Source: Mesorhizobium sp. B2-8-5
GTDB lineage: Bacteria > Pseudomonadota > Alphaproteobacteria > Rhizobiales > Rhizobiaceae
Reading direction: 5' to 3'
NCBI RefSeq assembly: GCF_006440675.2
Contig: NZ_CP083951.1
Coordinates: forward strand, 1,364,001 to 1,428,000
DNA length: 64,000 bases
Shown: one piece after another, positions 50,584 to 60,177 of the stretch
Position numbering within the stretch: position 1 is the stretch's first letter
How the letters are laid out: every line of letters starts with the position of its first letter
Position numbers and translations under genes: made by a program
Notes under the pieces: generated by a model
What the model was told of the DNA's origin: nothing
Databases searched by the model: none
Seen by the model: only the letters and a program-made list of their open reading frames with translations

Positions 50584-52878
50584 TCAGGCCGCCAGCGAAT
50601 AGCCCAGGTCGCGCAGCGGCAGCCGGCGCACACGCTCGCCGGTGGCGGCGAAGATCGCGTTGCCGAGCGCCGGCGCCAGCGCCGGGAAAGCGGGCTCGCC
50701 CATGCCGGTTGGCGGATTGTCCGACTGGATAAAATAGGCATCGATCGTCATCGGTGCGAACGGCATGCGCAGGATCGGATAGGCGTTGTAGTTCTGCTCC
50801 CGGATACGGCCATTCTCGATGTTGATCTTGAGCCCCATCGCGGTCGAGAGAGCGTCGGTGGACGCGCCTTGCGCCTGGGCTTCGGAGCCCGCCATGTCGA
50901 TGATCGGGCCGACATCGAGCACAACCACGATACGGTTTATCCTGATACGCTTGTCGGTATCGACGCTAAGCTCGACGGCCTGCGCGACATGGCCGGCATG
51001 CGAATAGCACCAGGCAAGTCCGAGCCCGCTGCGCTTGGCGAACGTCTTTCCCCAGCCAGCTTTCTGCGCGCACATCCTGATGACGTCGGTCGCCCGCCTG
51101 GGGCTGAAATTGACGCTCTGGTCCTTGGGCGCCAGTTCGGGCACGTCGCGGTTGACCGCGTCGAGCAGGAACTCGACATGGTCGCGCCCCGAGGCAAGCG
51201 ACAATTCGTGCATGAAGCTCTGCGCGGCGAAGACCTGCGCATTGTCGCCCGGCGCGCGCCAGGCGCCGGTCGGGATTTTTAGGGGAAACATCGTCTTTGC
51301 GCGGCGCAGGTTGGGCGCCTTGATGGAATATCTGAGATTGTCGGTCAGGCTGGCGCCCGAGGCCTCTTTCTTGCCGTCGGCGGTGAAGGTGATGAAGTGC
51401 TCGCGCCAGGCGTCGAGCCTGCCGCCGTTGTCGATCGCGCCCTTGAACTGGTGGTAGCCGGCGGGCCGGTAGAAGTCGTGGGCGAAATCGTCCTCGCGGG
51501 TCCATTGCAGCTTGACCGGCGCGTTGACCTTCAGCGCGATCGCCGCCGCCTCGCAGGCATAGTCGTTGACCAGCCGCCGCCCGAAACCGCCGCCGACGCG
51601 GGTCTGGTGCATGACGACCTTTTCAGGCGGAATGCCGGCAACCTTGCCGATCAGCGGCAGGCCACGATCCGGCTGCTGGGTCGGCATCCACAGTTCCATG
51701 ATGCCGTCATGCCAGTGCGCCGTGGTGTTCATCGGCTCCAGCGGCACATGGGCGGCGAAGGGATATTCGTAATAGGCCTCGACGGTCTTGGCGGCATTGG
51801 CGAAGGACTTGTCCACGTCGCCGACATTGTCGTCGGTCTTCTGCGGGAAATTGTTCGCGAGCCTTTGCGCATCGGCCGAGAAGCGCGAGGAGGAGTCGTT
51901 CGACGCTCCGCTGAGGTCCCAGTCGACCTCGAGCTTGTCCTTGGCCTGGAAGGCGCTCCAGGTGTCCCTGGCGACGATGGCGACGCCCGGCATCACCTCG
52001 ACCGCCAGGCCCGTGCCCTCGACCGCGAAGGCGTCGAGCACGCCGGGTTGACGCTTGACCTCGTCGACGTTGAAGGATCTCACCTTGCCGCCTGCCGCCG
52101 GGCATTTGGCATAGGTGGCATAGACCATGCCGGGACGCTGGACATCGATGCCGAACAGCGGCTTGCCGGTGACCACCTTGGGGTCATCGACGCCGCGAAA
52201 GCGCTTGCCTATCAGCCGGTACTCGGCGCGGGTCTTCAGCTTCAGGCCCTTCGGATCGGGCACCGGCATTTTCGCCGCCGCTGCCGCCAACGAGCCATAG
52301 GTTGCGGACCGGCCGCTGGCGGCGTGCGTCAGCATCGAGGCCTGCGCCGTGATCTGCGAGGCGTCCACGCTCCATGCCTGAGCCGCGGCGGCAACCAGCA
52401 TCGCCTTGGCACCCGCACCGGCCTGGCGCAACTGGTTCCAGGCGCGCGGGATCGAGGTCGAACCGCCCGCGCCCTGGCTGCCATAAACCTTGGGATTGAT
52501 GTCCGCCTGCTCCATGACGACATGGTTCCAATCGGCGTCGAGTTCGTCGGCGATGATCACGCCGAACGACGTCTTGATGCCCTGGCCGATTTCCGGGCAT
52601 TTCGAATAGATGGTGACCGTGTTGTCCGGCGCGATGCGGATGAAAGCATTCATCGCCTGGTCCTTGGCGGCCGCTGCGTCGCCGTCGACCGCTCCGGCCG
52701 CGAATGCCACGTCGCCGATATGGAAGCCCAGCACCAGTCCCGCGACACTTGCCCCGGTCAGCTTGAAGAAGGTGCGCCGCCCCATCGTCATTGCCGCCTT
52801 GGCGGCGCTGACCGAATGGATCTCGTCGAGCAGGGCAGAGAGATAGGCGTCGGACTGGGCGAAATGCGTTTCAGCCAT
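50584..52878 (-). CDS. Isoquinoline 1-oxidoreductase-type molybdopterin-binding large subunit
   Basis: A 764-residue xanthine-oxidase-family subunit of the single-chain IorB type. A Tat-type signal is visible about residues 33-63 (GRRTFFKLTGASVAGLVLGF), so the folded enzyme is probably exported. Molybdopterin-contact regions include SQGAGGSTSIPRAWNQLRQAG, TRVGGGFGRRLVNDYACEAA and TGAWRAPGDNAQVFAAQSF; the late TGMGEPAFPALAPALGNAIFAATG holds the catalytic Glu. It pairs with the 2Fe-2S protein (54239) and the cytochrome (52871); it overlaps the latter by eight bases. It likely hydroxylates an N-heterocycle or oxidises an aldehyde, passing electrons to the cytochrome. Confidence 0.92.
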   Translation of the reverse strand: MAETHFAQSDAYLSALLDEIHSVSAAKAAMTMGRRTFFKLTGASVAGLVLGFHIGDVAFAAGAVDGDAAAAKDQAMNAFIRIAPDNTVTIYSKCPEIGQGIKTSFGVIIADELDADWNHVVMEQADINPKVYGSQGAGGSTSIPRAWNQLRQAGAGAKAMLVAAAAQAWSVDASQITAQASMLTHAASGRSATYGSLAAAAAKMPVPDPKGLKLKTRAEYRLIGKRFRGVDDPKVVTGKPLFGIDVQRPGMVYATYAKCPAAGGKVRSFNVDEVKRQPGVLDAFAVEGTGLAVEVMPGVAIVARDTWSAFQAKDKLEVDWDLSGASNDSSSRFSADAQRLANNFPQKTDDNVGDVDKSFANAAKTVEAYYEYPFAAHVPLEPMNTTAHWHDGIMELWMPTQQPDRGLPLIGKVAGIPPEKVVMHQTRVGGGFGRRLVNDYACEAAAIALKVNAPVKLQWTREDDFAHDFYRPAGYHQFKGAIDNGGRLDAWREHFITFTADGKKEASGASLTDNLRYSIKAPNLRRAKTMFPLKIPTGAWRAPGDNAQVFAAQSFMHELSLASGRDHVEFLLDAVNRDVPELAPKDQSVNFSPRRATDVIRMCAQKAGWGKTFAKRSGLGLAWCYSHAGHVAQAVELSVDTDKRIRINRIVVVLDVGPIIDMAGSEAQAQGASTDALSTAMGLKINIENGRIREQNYNAYPILRMPFAPMTIDAYFIQSDNPPTGMGEPAFPALAPALGNAIFAATGERVRRLPLRDLGYSLAA

Positions 52879-54235
52879 TGGGAGCCTCTTTCGATTGCTG
52901 CGCCGCCTGCTCTTTGAGCACGGCCACGTCCTTGGCCGTCAGATGCGCGCCCTTGGCGCCGAAGCGGGCGGTGACGTAATTGGCGACGGCAGCGATGTCG
53001 TCGTCGGAATAGCCCTCGCCGAAGGCCGGCATGAAGATCCTGCCGTCGGCGGTCTTGCGGCTGACGCCGTTGATCACGGTCTGCGCGACATTGGTGGCGC
53101 TGGGATCGTTCACCGCGCGCACGCCGGTCAGCGTGGCAAAGCCGGTCACCGGGCTGACGCCGGTCCAGTCGTGGCATGAGGCGCAGGCGCCGGCGAAGAT
53201 CTTTTCGCCGCGCGCATTGGCGTCGGCCACCACGCCTTCCTTATAGGAGGCCGGTGCTGCCGTGGTGACGGTGCGGGGCAGGTCGCTGGCATGGGCCGGA
53301 ATGCTGCGCAGATAGGCGACTAACGCATGCGTATCGTCCGGCACCAGATAGCTCAGGCTGTCGTCGGCGGCCTCGCCCATCGGGCCTGCGGCGCCGCCAT
53401 GGCCATTGGCATGGCCGGTGGAGAGATAGGCATAGAGGTCGTCGTCGCTCCAGTCGCCGATGCCGGAATTCTTGTCGCCGGTGATGTTGTAAGCGCGCCA
53501 GCCGGCGGTCAGCGCGCCCGAGAACTTGCCGTGATTGTCGAGCCCGTAGGCGAGGTTGCGCGGCGTGTGGCATTCGCCGCAATGGCCCATCGCCTCGGCG
53601 AGATAGGCGCCCCGGTTCCATTGCGGGCTCTGGCCGGTGTTGGGGCGGAAGCGCCGGTCGGGATTGAACGCCACGTTCCAGAGCGCGATCAGGCCACGCT
53701 GGTTGAAGGGCCACGACAGCTGGTTCGGCTTCGCCGGCGCGTTCACCGGCGCCAGCGTGAACAGATACGCCTTGATGGCGAGAGCGTCGGCATCCGTCAT
53801 CAAGGCGTAGGAGGCATAGGGCATGGCAGGGTAAAGTTTTTCGCCGTCGGCGCGAACGCCCCGATGCACCGCCGCCAAAAACTGGGAGTCGCTGTAATTG
53901 CCGATGCCGGTTTGCTTGTCCGGCGTGATGTTGGTGGAATAGATGGTGCCGAACGGCATGTTGAAAGCGAAGCCGCCGGCGAAGGGCGCGCCGCCCGGCG
54001 CGGTGTGACAGGCCTGGCAGTCGGCGGCATGGGTGAGATACGCGCCGCGCTTTACCAGATCGGCGCTGGCAAGCTCGGCCGGAACGCCGGTGACGGTGGC
54101 GTCATGATAATCCGCCAGGGCCACGGTCGAGCCGCCGGCAAACGCAAGCGGGTTGCGGCCAAGGACAAGCCAGCCGGCGAAGCCAAGCCCGGCGACGACA
54201 ATGATCGCGATGAGGATGCCGACGGCTCGCTTCAT
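52871..54235 (-). CDS. Triheme cytochrome c partner of the molybdenum hydroxylase
   Basis: A 454-residue protein with an N-terminal hydrophobic anchor/signal ([22 protein letters not shown]). Three CxxCH heme sites follow: [24 protein letters not shown] and [11 protein letters not shown]. The layout resembles alcohol/gluconate dehydrogenase cytochrome subunits that feed the respiratory chain. It lies between the 2Fe-2S subunit (three bases upstream) and the large subunit (eight-base overlap), so it is the electron acceptor of the same complex on the periplasmic side. Confidence 0.93.
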   Translation of the reverse strand: MKRAVGILIAIIVVAGLGFAGWLVLGRNPLAFAGGSTVALADYHDATVTGVPAELASADLVKRGAYLTHAADCQACHTAPGGAPFAGGFAFNMPFGTIYSTNITPDKQTGIGNYSDSQFLAAVHRGVRADGEKLYPAMPYASYALMTDADALAIKAYLFTLAPVNAPAKPNQLSWPFNQRGLIALWNVAFNPDRRFRPNTGQSPQWNRGAYLAEAMGHCGECHTPRNLAYGLDNHGKFSGALTAGWRAYNITGDKNSGIGDWSDDDLYAYLSTGHANGHGGAAGPMGEAADDSLSYLVPDDTHALVAYLRSIPAHASDLPRTVTTAAPASYKEGVVADANARGEKIFAGACASCHDWTGVSPVTGFATLTGVRAVNDPSATNVAQTVINGVSRKTADGRIFMPAFGEGYSDDDIAAVANYVTARFGAKGAHLTAKDVAVLKEQAAQQSKEAPNG

Positions 54236-54238
54236 GGG

Positions 54239-54697
54239 TCAGGCCGATTTGGCGGCGGCGTTCTTGATGGCGCTGCGGATGCGGATATAGGTCCCGCAGC
54301 GGCACAGATTGCCGGCCATCGCCGCATCGATGTCGGCGTCGTCGGGTTGCGGGTTTGCATCGAGCAGCGCCGTCGCCGACATGATCTGGCCGGCCTGGCA
54401 ATAGCCGCATTGCGGCACCGCGGCTTCCATCCAGGCCTGCTGAACCTTGGCGCCGTTGGGCGTACTGCCGATCCCCTCGATGGTGACGACGGCGCGGGTG
54501 CCGACGTCACCGACGGAGAGCTGGCACGACCGCACCGGCTTGCCGCCGACATGCACCGTGCAGACGCCGCACTGCGCGACACCGCAGCCATATTTGGTGC
54601 CGACCAGATTGAGATGGTCGCGCAGCACCCATAGAAGCGGCATGTCTTCCGGCACATCGACGTCGCGCGATTGTCCGTTGATTGTAAGAGTGAGCAC
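54239..54697 (-). CDS. Isoquinoline 1-oxidoreductase-type 2Fe-2S small subunit
   Basis: A 152-residue protein. The plant-type 2Fe-2S site is [26 protein letters not shown]; the second, C-terminal site is [18 protein letters not shown], then [13 protein letters not shown]. The start is GTG at 54697 ([15 protein letters not shown]) with GGGAGG upstream; a longer open frame begins at 54751 but does not match the family. It carries electrons from molybdopterin to the cytochrome. It is the first gene of the operon. No Mo-cofactor maturation gene (XdhC/MocA) is next to it. Confidence 0.93.
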   Translation of the reverse strand: MLTLTINGQSRDVDVPEDMPLLWVLRDHLNLVGTKYGCGVAQCGVCTVHVGGKPVRSCQLSVGDVGTRAVVTIEGIGSTPNGAKVQQAWMEAAVPQCGYCQAGQIMSATALLDANPQPDDADIDAAMAGNLCRCGTYIRIRSAIKNAAAKSA

Positions 54698-54941
54698 CGC
54701 ACCCTCCCTGATCGGAATGAAGTCCACGCAACGGCGGAACGTCTTTGCCAAAAGGGTAGGGGACCGGAGCCCGGCAGGTAGGGATCCGCCGGATCACATT
54801 TAAGGCATCGCCGGCCCAGCTGGTCCGGGCAAAAGAGTGTCTATCGGGAAGTTAGAGGCGGCGGCTTCGACGGCCGCACGGCTGACGTTGAAACCTGCCG
54901 GAGCCGTTCGATGCGCGATCCTGAGCCAGCAAACCGGCCGC

Positions 54942-55859
54942 TCAGCTGCTCCGCGTCGCGACGAATGTCGCGGCGGCTTTCAGCAATTCCGCCTGCTCGC
55001 CATAGGGCTCGAGCAACGCATGCGCTTGGTCGATAAGGCCGTGGAGCTGGCCGCGCGCCCAGTCGGCTCCGTGCAGCGCGGCAAGCGTCGCCTTGCCGGC
55101 GGCGGCGTCCTTATTCGTCGCCTTGCCCATCTGCTTTGCGTCGGCGGTCAGGTCGAGCAGGTCGTCGGCGAGCTGGAAGGCAAGGCCGATCGCCGAGCCG
55201 AACTCGGCCAGCCTCTCGCGGTCGGCTGGAGGCGCGCCGGCGACGATCGCGCCGGCCTCGCAGGCGAAGCGGATCAGCGCGCCGGTCTTCATCGCCTGCA
55301 GCGTGATGATGCCCGCCTCGTCCGGCCGTTCGCGCTCGGCTTCGAGGTCCAGCATTTGGCCGCCGACCATGCCGCCGGCGCCGGCCGCGCGGGCAAGTGC
55401 GAGAACGAGGGTGCCGCGACGCTCGGCCGACAGCGCGGTCGCTTCGTCGGCGATGATATCGAAGGCCAAAGTCAGCAGCGCGTCGCCGGCGAGGATCGCG
55501 GTCGCCTCGTCGAAGGCCTTGTGCACCGTCGGCTGGCCGCGCCGCAGGTCGTCGTCGTCCATGGCCGGCAGGTCATCATGGATCAGCGAATAGCAATGCA
55601 CGCATTCCAGCGCCGCCGCGACACGGAGTGCGGCCTCGTTCTCGGTCGAAAACAGCGCGGCGCTTTCCAGGACCAGAAAAGGCCGCAGCCGCTTGCCGCC
55701 GTTGAGCACGCCGTGGCGCATCGCCGCCATCAGGCGCTCAGGCCGCGCGATCTCACTGGTGAGCGGACGCGCGTCGAGGATCCGCCGCAGTTCGGTCTCG
55801 ACTGCGGCGGCACGCATGAAAAGCGCGGATTCGAAGGCGATCTGGGCGTCTTTGCTCAT
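54942..55859 (-). CDS. Polyprenyl (farnesyl/geranylgeranyl) diphosphate synthase
   Basis: A 305-residue trans-isoprenyl synthase. First Asp-rich motif [17 protein letters not shown], second [13 protein letters not shown]; also [14 protein letters not shown] and [14 protein letters not shown]. The CxxxC seen in E. coli IspA is not needed here. It makes C15-C20 prenyl diphosphates from IPP and DMAPP for quinones and cell-wall carriers. ATG at 55859 ([11 protein letters not shown]) was chosen over one ten codons upstream. It is divergent from mtgA. Confidence 0.92.
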   Translation of the reverse strand: MSKDAQIAFESALFMRAAAVETELRRILDARPLTSEIARPERLMAAMRHGVLNGGKRLRPFLVLESAALFSTENEAALRVAAALECVHCYSLIHDDLPAMDDDDLRRGQPTVHKAFDEATAILAGDALLTLAFDIIADEATALSAERRGTLVLALARAAGAGGMVGGQMLDLEAERERPDEAGIITLQAMKTGALIRFACEAGAIVAGAPPADRERLAEFGSAIGLAFQLADDLLDLTADAKQMGKATNKDAAAGKATLAALHGADWARGQLHGLIDQAHALLEPYGEQAELLKAAATFVATRSS

Positions 55860-55987
55860 GGCCGGGAGCGGTAGCCGACACTCAGACATTGCGCAAGCAG
55901 GCTCGCGCCTTTATGCCGGAGGAGGCGAGGCACGGGTGGGGCGGCTTGACGGAACCGATCGTCGAATATGAAAGCGAAGGGCTGGAC

Positions 55988-56695
55988 ATGGCGCGACGTC
56001 GGCGCCTGAACCGCGCCGGTCTCAAGCGGCTTGGCCGGCGTTGCCTGGTCGTCGCCATCGTTTTGGCGGCCATCCCGGTCGTGCTCACCTTCCTTTACCT
56101 GCCGCCCTTCGTGCATCCGGTCTCGACGCTGATGCTGAAGGATCTCGTGACTTTTTCCGGCTACGACCGGCGCTGGGTGTCGATCGACGACGTGGCGCCG
56201 GTGCTGGCGCATTCGGTGATCATGTCGGAGGACGGGCAGTTCTGCTTCCACCGCGGCGTCGATCTCGGCGAATTGCGCGGCGTGGTCGACGACGCGCTGG
56301 CTGGCGAGGCGACGCGCGGAGCCTCCACCATCACCATGCAGACGGTGAAGAACCTTTTCCTGTGGTCGCGGCCATTGGGCAGCGTGCGCAAGGTCGTCGA
56401 GCTGCCGCTGGCCGTCTATTTCGATGCGGTGATGTCGAAGCGGCGGATCATGGAAATCTATCTCAACATCGCCGAATGGGGGCCGGGCATCTACGGCATC
56501 GAGGCAGCCGCCCAACACCATTTCGGCGTCTCGGCCAAGCAGTTGTCGCGAAGGCAGGCGGCGCTGCTTGCCGTCAGCCTGCCCAACCCGATCGCGCGCA
56601 ATCCCGCCAAGCCGGGGCCGGGCCTGCGGCGGCTGGCCTCGCTGATCGAGCGGCGCGCGAGCAGGTCGGGTGCGTATGTGGGCTGCCTGGATTAG
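55988..56695 (+). CDS. mtgA: Monofunctional biosynthetic peptidoglycan transglycosylase
   Basis: About 235 residues. One N-terminal membrane helix ([20 protein letters not shown]), then the GT51 domain: [17 protein letters not shown] (catalytic Glu), [46 protein letters not shown] and [14 protein letters not shown]. It polymerises lipid II into glycan strands. The ATG at 55988 gives a normal family length (E. coli 242) and has GAAGG upstream; a longer product from 55889 (TTG) or 55913 is possible. The stop overlaps the start of a repeat element. Confidence 0.93.
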   Translation: MARRRRLNRAGLKRLGRRCLVVAIVLAAIPVVLTFLYLPPFVHPVSTLMLKDLVTFSGYDRRWVSIDDVAPVLAHSVIMSEDGQFCFHRGVDLGELRGVVDDALAGEATRGASTITMQTVKNLFLWSRPLGSVRKVVELPLAVYFDAVMSKRRIMEIYLNIAEWGPGIYGIEAAAQHHFGVSAKQLSRRQAALLAVSLPNPIARNPAKPGPGLRRLASLIERRASRSGAYVGCLD

Positions 56696-56743
56696 AGCGT
56701 GATCCCGAAAAGTGGGAATCGGTTTTCGGAAAAGATCACGCTC
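56695..56743. repeat. REP-like palindrome after mtgA
   Basis: Arms GAGCGTGATC/GATCACGCTC around CCCGAAAAGTGGGAA and CGGTTTTCGG, the reverse orientation of the element at 7221-7269. It begins at the last base of the mtgA stop codon. Confidence 0.8.
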
Positions 56744-56950
56744 CCAACGAAGACTTGGATCATGACGGCGTTTCAACGAAACGGCGTCCCGATCCAAGCG
56801 AAGCGCCGCCGGCTCAAAAAAATTCGCGGCCAGCGCTGGCCAAAACGGCGCAAGGCGTGTATAGGCACCCGACTTTCTCAGATTATGGCCTCGATGCGGC
56901 CCTTTCGCGAGGGTTGCCGGGGCATTTTGACCATGTAGTGGAGCATATCC

Positions 56951-57133
56951 ATGGCCGTTCCAAAAAGAAAAACCTCTCCGTCGAAGCGCGGCATGCGCCG
57001 CTCGGCCGACGCGCTCAAGGCCCCGACCTATGTCGAGGACAAGAATTCCGGCGAAATGCGCCGCCCGCACCATATCGACCTGAAGACCGGCATGTATCGC
57101 GGCCGCCAGGTTCTGGAGCCGAAGGAAAGCTGA
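56951..57133 (+). CDS. rpmF: 50S ribosomal protein L32
   Basis: A 60-residue protein: [20 protein letters not shown], then [19 protein letters not shown] and [12 protein letters not shown]. It lacks the zinc-binding Cys of some bacterial L32 proteins, normal for alphaproteobacteria. GGAGCATATCC precedes the ATG. It follows mtgA and ends at a strong terminator (57161). Confidence 0.97.
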   Translation: MAVPKRKTSPSKRGMRRSADALKAPTYVEDKNSGEMRRPHHIDLKTGMYRGRQVLEPKES

Positions 57134-57160
57134 GAAGCTTCCAAGGTTCATGACGTTTCA

Positions 57161-57187
57161 AAAGACCGGCCTTTGGCCGGTCTTTTT
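57161..57187 (+). terminator. Rho-independent terminator of rpmF
   Basis: AAAGACCGGCC-ttt-GGCCGGTCTTT followed by TTGTTTT, 28 bases past the stop codon. The remaining gap to 57452 holds a small repeat (TCAGCCG/CGGCTGA) and no gene. Confidence 0.92.
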
Positions 57188-57452
57188 GTTTTGGCGACCT
57201 CATGGGCGCGGCGGCCGACCCGAAATCGGCACGACCTGACTTCGCGCCTGCGCGGCTCTGAGCCATCCCCTGTCTATTTCAAGCGCTAAGGGTCGTTCGC
57301 GCGTGAGATGATGGCGCGATGTCAGCCGAACAACCGGCTGACATCGTTATTTCATTAGGTCTTAGAGCGTGTTCGCCGCCGCCAGCGAAAACCCTTGACG
57401 GCGCGCTTGCCGCGGATTTTACAAAAGGGGTGCCCCCATTGGAGTCGCCCAG

Positions 57453-57854
57453 ATGTTCGGTGCCATCCCGCTGCTGATCGTGCCCTTCGTCCTCTACAAT
57501 CTCGGCCTGCTCGGATTGTTCGGCGGTGGCGACGATCCGTGGATGACCGAGATGTTCTCCTTCCGCATGATGTCGGGCGGCGTGTTCTCGATCACGCTCG
57601 GCGACCTGATGGTGCTGATCGGGCTGATCTTCCTGTTCATCGAGATCTCGAAATCGGTGCGCACGACCAATGCCTCGATCCTGGACCATCTTTTATCGAC
57701 GCTGGTCTTCATCGCCTTCCTGGTCGAATTCCTGCTGGTGAAGGGCGCGGCGCACTCCGTCTTCTTCACGCTGATGATCATCGCCCTGTTCGACGTGCTG
57801 GCCGGCTTCTCGGTGTCGATGCGGTCGGCGAGCCGGGATATCAATTTGAACTAG
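57453..57854 (+). CDS. Conserved four-helix membrane protein of unknown function
   Basis: A 133-residue protein with four hydrophobic segments: IPLLIVPFVLYNLGLLGLF, ITLGDLMVLIGLIFLFIEI, LSTLVFIAFLVEFLLV and FFTLMIIALFDVLAGFSV. The loop SKSVRTTNASILDHL and GGGDDPWMTEMFSFRMMSGG are polar. No known domain is recognised; similar proteins occur in Rhizobiales. GGGG before a possible ATG supports translation. It stands alone between rpmF and the HxlR gene. Confidence 0.75.
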   Translation: MFGAIPLLIVPFVLYNLGLLGLFGGGDDPWMTEMFSFRMMSGGVFSITLGDLMVLIGLIFLFIEISKSVRTTNASILDHLLSTLVFIAFLVEFLLVKGAAHSVFFTLMIIALFDVLAGFSVSMRSASRDINLN

Positions 57855-57905
57855 GGATACAGCGCGGAAGCATGACTTCGTGATTGGCGGAACACGTTGA
57901 TCGGA

Positions 57906-57963
57906 TCGTCATTCTATGGTCTGCGCCGCGTCGCTTCGCTCCTGCTTCACCCTGGAATGACGA
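57906..57963. repeat. Palindromic element, second copy of 32639-32697
   Basis: It shares GGTCTGCGC, then GCGTCGCTTCGCTCC and CCCTGGAATGACGAA with the copy at 32639-32697; the left arm is more diverged here (CGTCATTCTATGG). Confidence 0.7.
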
Positions 57964-57979
57964 ACCTCTTCGCCGCGTC

Positions 57980-58498
57980 TCAACCTGCCGCAGCCTCAGC
58001 CTTCCGCGCGACGACTGCCTCGTAGGCAGCGCGCAGCTGCTGGCGCACGGTGGGCGTGCCCGGCGGCGCCTTCGAAGGCATGCCCAGATGCTCGTGGCGC
58101 AGTTCGTCCATGAATCGCTCCCATAGCGGCGGGCCGCCTTTTTCGAGCAGCTCGGCGCGGATCGACAATTCTTCCGTAACCGGCAGCCAGACGCGTCCCC
58201 AGGCGCCGAGCTGCGCCATGATCGGCACCAGCGTGATCGCCATCTCGGTCAGGCTGTAGATCGCCTTCTGCTTGTGACTGGGGTCGTCGGCCTTGGTCAG
58301 AAGCCCGAGCTGCATAAGCCGCTTCAGCCGGTCGGCCAGGATGTTGGAGGCGATGCCTTCGATCGAGCCGTTGAGCAACTCGCGGAAATGGCGTTTTCCG
58401 CCGAAGATCATGTCGCGCAGGATGATCAGGCTCCACCGGTCGCCGAACACTTCGAGCGACAGATTGATCGGGCAGCCGGACCGACGGTCGATGCTCAT
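57980..58498 (-). CDS. HxlR-family transcriptional regulator
   Basis: A 172-residue winged-helix protein. MSIDRRSGCPINLSLEVFGDRWSLIILRDMIFGGKRHFRELL carries the family Cys and the RWSLIILRDM core; SNILADRLKRLMQLGLL is the recognition helix region. The C-terminal 60 residues (WERFMDELRHEHLGMP) are an extra segment found in longer members. It diverges from the hydrolase at 58587 with an operator-like repeat between, so it probably represses that gene in response to a reactive or aromatic compound. Confidence 0.9.
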   Translation of the reverse strand: MSIDRRSGCPINLSLEVFGDRWSLIILRDMIFGGKRHFRELLNGSIEGIASNILADRLKRLMQLGLLTKADDPSHKQKAIYSLTEMAITLVPIMAQLGAWGRVWLPVTEELSIRAELLEKGGPPLWERFMDELRHEHLGMPSKAPPGTPTVRQQLRAAYEAVVARKAEAAAG

Positions 58499-58516
58499 GG
58501 CAGTCTCCAGAAAAAC

Positions 58517-58555
58517 CAGTTGCATTATGATATCGGTTTCATTATCGTGCAACTG
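58517..58555. promoter_or_regulatory. Operator-like inverted repeat between HxlR and hydrolase genes
   Basis: CAGTTGCA at 58517-58524 and TGCAACTG at 58548-58555 are perfect eight-base inverted arms 23 bases apart. A smaller TTGCAAAATGCAA palindrome follows directly. The spacing suggests two dimers or one elongated site for the HxlR regulator. Confidence 0.6.
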
Positions 58556-58586
58556 ATTGCAAAATGCAATCGGATTGGAGGAGCAG

Positions 58587-59420
58587 ATGACCACCGCAGC
58601 GCAGCGCCCCGACATCGTTTCGGAGACCTTCGGCAGTTCGAAGGATCCGACGATCCTTTTGATCATGGGCGCCATGGCCTCGATGTCGTGGTGGCCCGAA
58701 GCCTTCTGCCGGCAACTTGCCGGGCGCGGCCGCTTCGTCATCCGCTACGACAACCGCGATACCGGCCTGTCGACCAAATATCCGCCGGGCGCGCCGCCTT
58801 ATACGTTCGAGGACATGGTGGACGATGCCATGCGCGTGCTCGACGACCATGGCATCGCCAGGGCGCATGTCGCCGGCATGTCGATGGGCGGCATGCTCGC
58901 GCAGAGCGTCGCGCTGAAATATCCCGAACGCGTCGGCGCGCTCACTGTGATCTCTTCTTCGCCGCTCGGCGTCGACACATCCGGCCTGCCCGGGACGACC
59001 GAAGCCTATAAGGAACATTCGGCCCAAGGCGCCGATATCGACTGGTCGAACAGGGACCAGGTGCTCGACTTCATGGTCAAGGACGCCCGCGCGATTGCCA
59101 GCACGCGCCATCCGTTCGACGAGGAACGGACGCGCGCAATGATCGAGGCGGACTACGACCGCTCCGGCGGTCTCGCCAGCGCGACCAACCATTTCCTGCT
59201 CAAGGGCGGCGGCCCGCAGCGGACGGTGCGGGATCTTCGCGCGCCGCTGCTCGTCATCCACGGCAGCGCCGACCCGCTCTTCCCGATCGAGCATGGCGAA
59301 GCGCTGGCCAAGGCCGTTCCCGGCGCAAGACTGGTCAAGGTCGAAGGCGGCGGCCATGAATTGCACCGCAACGACTGGCCTCAAATCGTCGAAGCCATCG
59401 CCGCTCACGGGCAGCGCTGA
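58587..59420 (+). CDS. Alpha/beta hydrolase
   Basis: A 277-residue hydrolase. FVIRYDNRDTGLS, the nucleophile Ser99 in VAGMSMGGMLAQ, the acid in LVIHGSADPLFP and the His in VEGGGHELH give a complete triad. The pattern fits aclacinomycin methylesterase/RdmC-like or lactonase enzymes; substrate unknown. GGAGGAG precedes the ATG at 58587; a frame extension to 58557 is not needed. It is divergent from the HxlR gene and probably controlled by it. Confidence 0.9.
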   Translation: MTTAAQRPDIVSETFGSSKDPTILLIMGAMASMSWWPEAFCRQLAGRGRFVIRYDNRDTGLSTKYPPGAPPYTFEDMVDDAMRVLDDHGIARAHVAGMSMGGMLAQSVALKYPERVGALTVISSSPLGVDTSGLPGTTEAYKEHSAQGADIDWSNRDQVLDFMVKDARAIASTRHPFDEERTRAMIEADYDRSGGLASATNHFLLKGGGPQRTVRDLRAPLLVIHGSADPLFPIEHGEALAKAVPGARLVKVEGGGHELHRNDWPQIVEAIAAHGQR

Positions 59421-59453
59421 CAAGAAGCCGCCTTGACTCAAGCCGCCCGGGAC

Positions 59454-59479
59454 AATAGTGAAGTAATCACTTCAGTATT
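59454..59479. promoter_or_regulatory. Operator-like palindrome upstream of the GST gene
   Basis: AATAGTGAAGT, a four-base spacer, then ACTTCAGTATT: ten of eleven positions pair. It ends 33 bases before the GST start. The outer AATA/TATT and symmetry recall the HxlR site at 16297-16319. Confidence 0.6.
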
Positions 59480-59511
59480 GTCCAATGGCCGAACGCGAAA
59501 AGAGAGCCGGA

Positions 59512-60168
59512 ATGTCCCTGACGCTGCATTTCCACCCGCTGGCCTCGTTCTGCTGGAAGCCGCTGATCGCGTTCTACGAGAACGGCACGCCTTTCGAACC
59601 GGTGATTGTCGACATCGGCGACGAGGCCTCCCGCGCCGCCTTCCTCAAGGTGTCGCCGACCGGCAAGATGCCGGCGCTGCGTGACGATGCGCGGGGCCGC
59701 ACGGTGCTGGAATCGACCATCGTCATCGAATATCTCGCCGCGCATTATCCGGGGCCGGTCGAGCTCGTTCCCGCCACAATCGATCTCGCCCTGCAGGTCC
59801 GCCAGGCCGACCGCTTCTACGATTTCTACGTGCAGCATCCGATGCAGAAGATCGTCGGCGACAGGCTGCGGCCAAAGGACAAGACCGATCCGTTCGGCGT
59901 CGAGGAGTGCCGGGCGCAGCTGCGCAATTCCTACGCCATCGTCGAAGAGGACATGCAGGGCAAGACCTGGGCGGTGGGCGTGACCTTCACGATGGCCGAC
60001 TGCGCCGCGTCGCCGGCGCTGTTCTATGCCAACAAGGTCGAGCCGTTCGGCGACAAGTTTCCGGCGGTGAAGCGCTACCACGACCGGCTGCTCGCGCGTC
60101 CGTCCTTCGCCCGCGTCATCGAGGAAGCGCAGCCCTATTTCAAGTTCTTCCCCTACAACAACGGCTAG
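59512..60168 (+). CDS. Glutathione S-transferase family protein
   Basis: A 218-residue protein. The N-terminal thioredoxin-like domain begins SLTLHFHPLASFCWKPLIAFYENG, contains SPTGKMPAL and the Glu-Ser motif VLESTIVIEYL for glutathione binding. The helical C-terminal domain has FTMADCAASPALFYANKV, then PAVKRYHDRLLARPSFARV. ATG at 59512 is favoured over 59485, which would add nine residues. Probable detoxification or reductive role. Stands after a palindromic operator, with no regulator directly adjacent. Confidence 0.9.
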   Translation: MSLTLHFHPLASFCWKPLIAFYENGTPFEPVIVDIGDEASRAAFLKVSPTGKMPALRDDARGRTVLESTIVIEYLAAHYPGPVELVPATIDLALQVRQADRFYDFYVQHPMQKIVGDRLRPKDKTDPFGVEECRAQLRNSYAIVEEDMQGKTWAVGVTFTMADCAASPALFYANKVEPFGDKFPAVKRYHDRLLARPSFARVIEEAQPYFKFFPYNNG

Positions 60169-60177
60169 AGCCGGATG

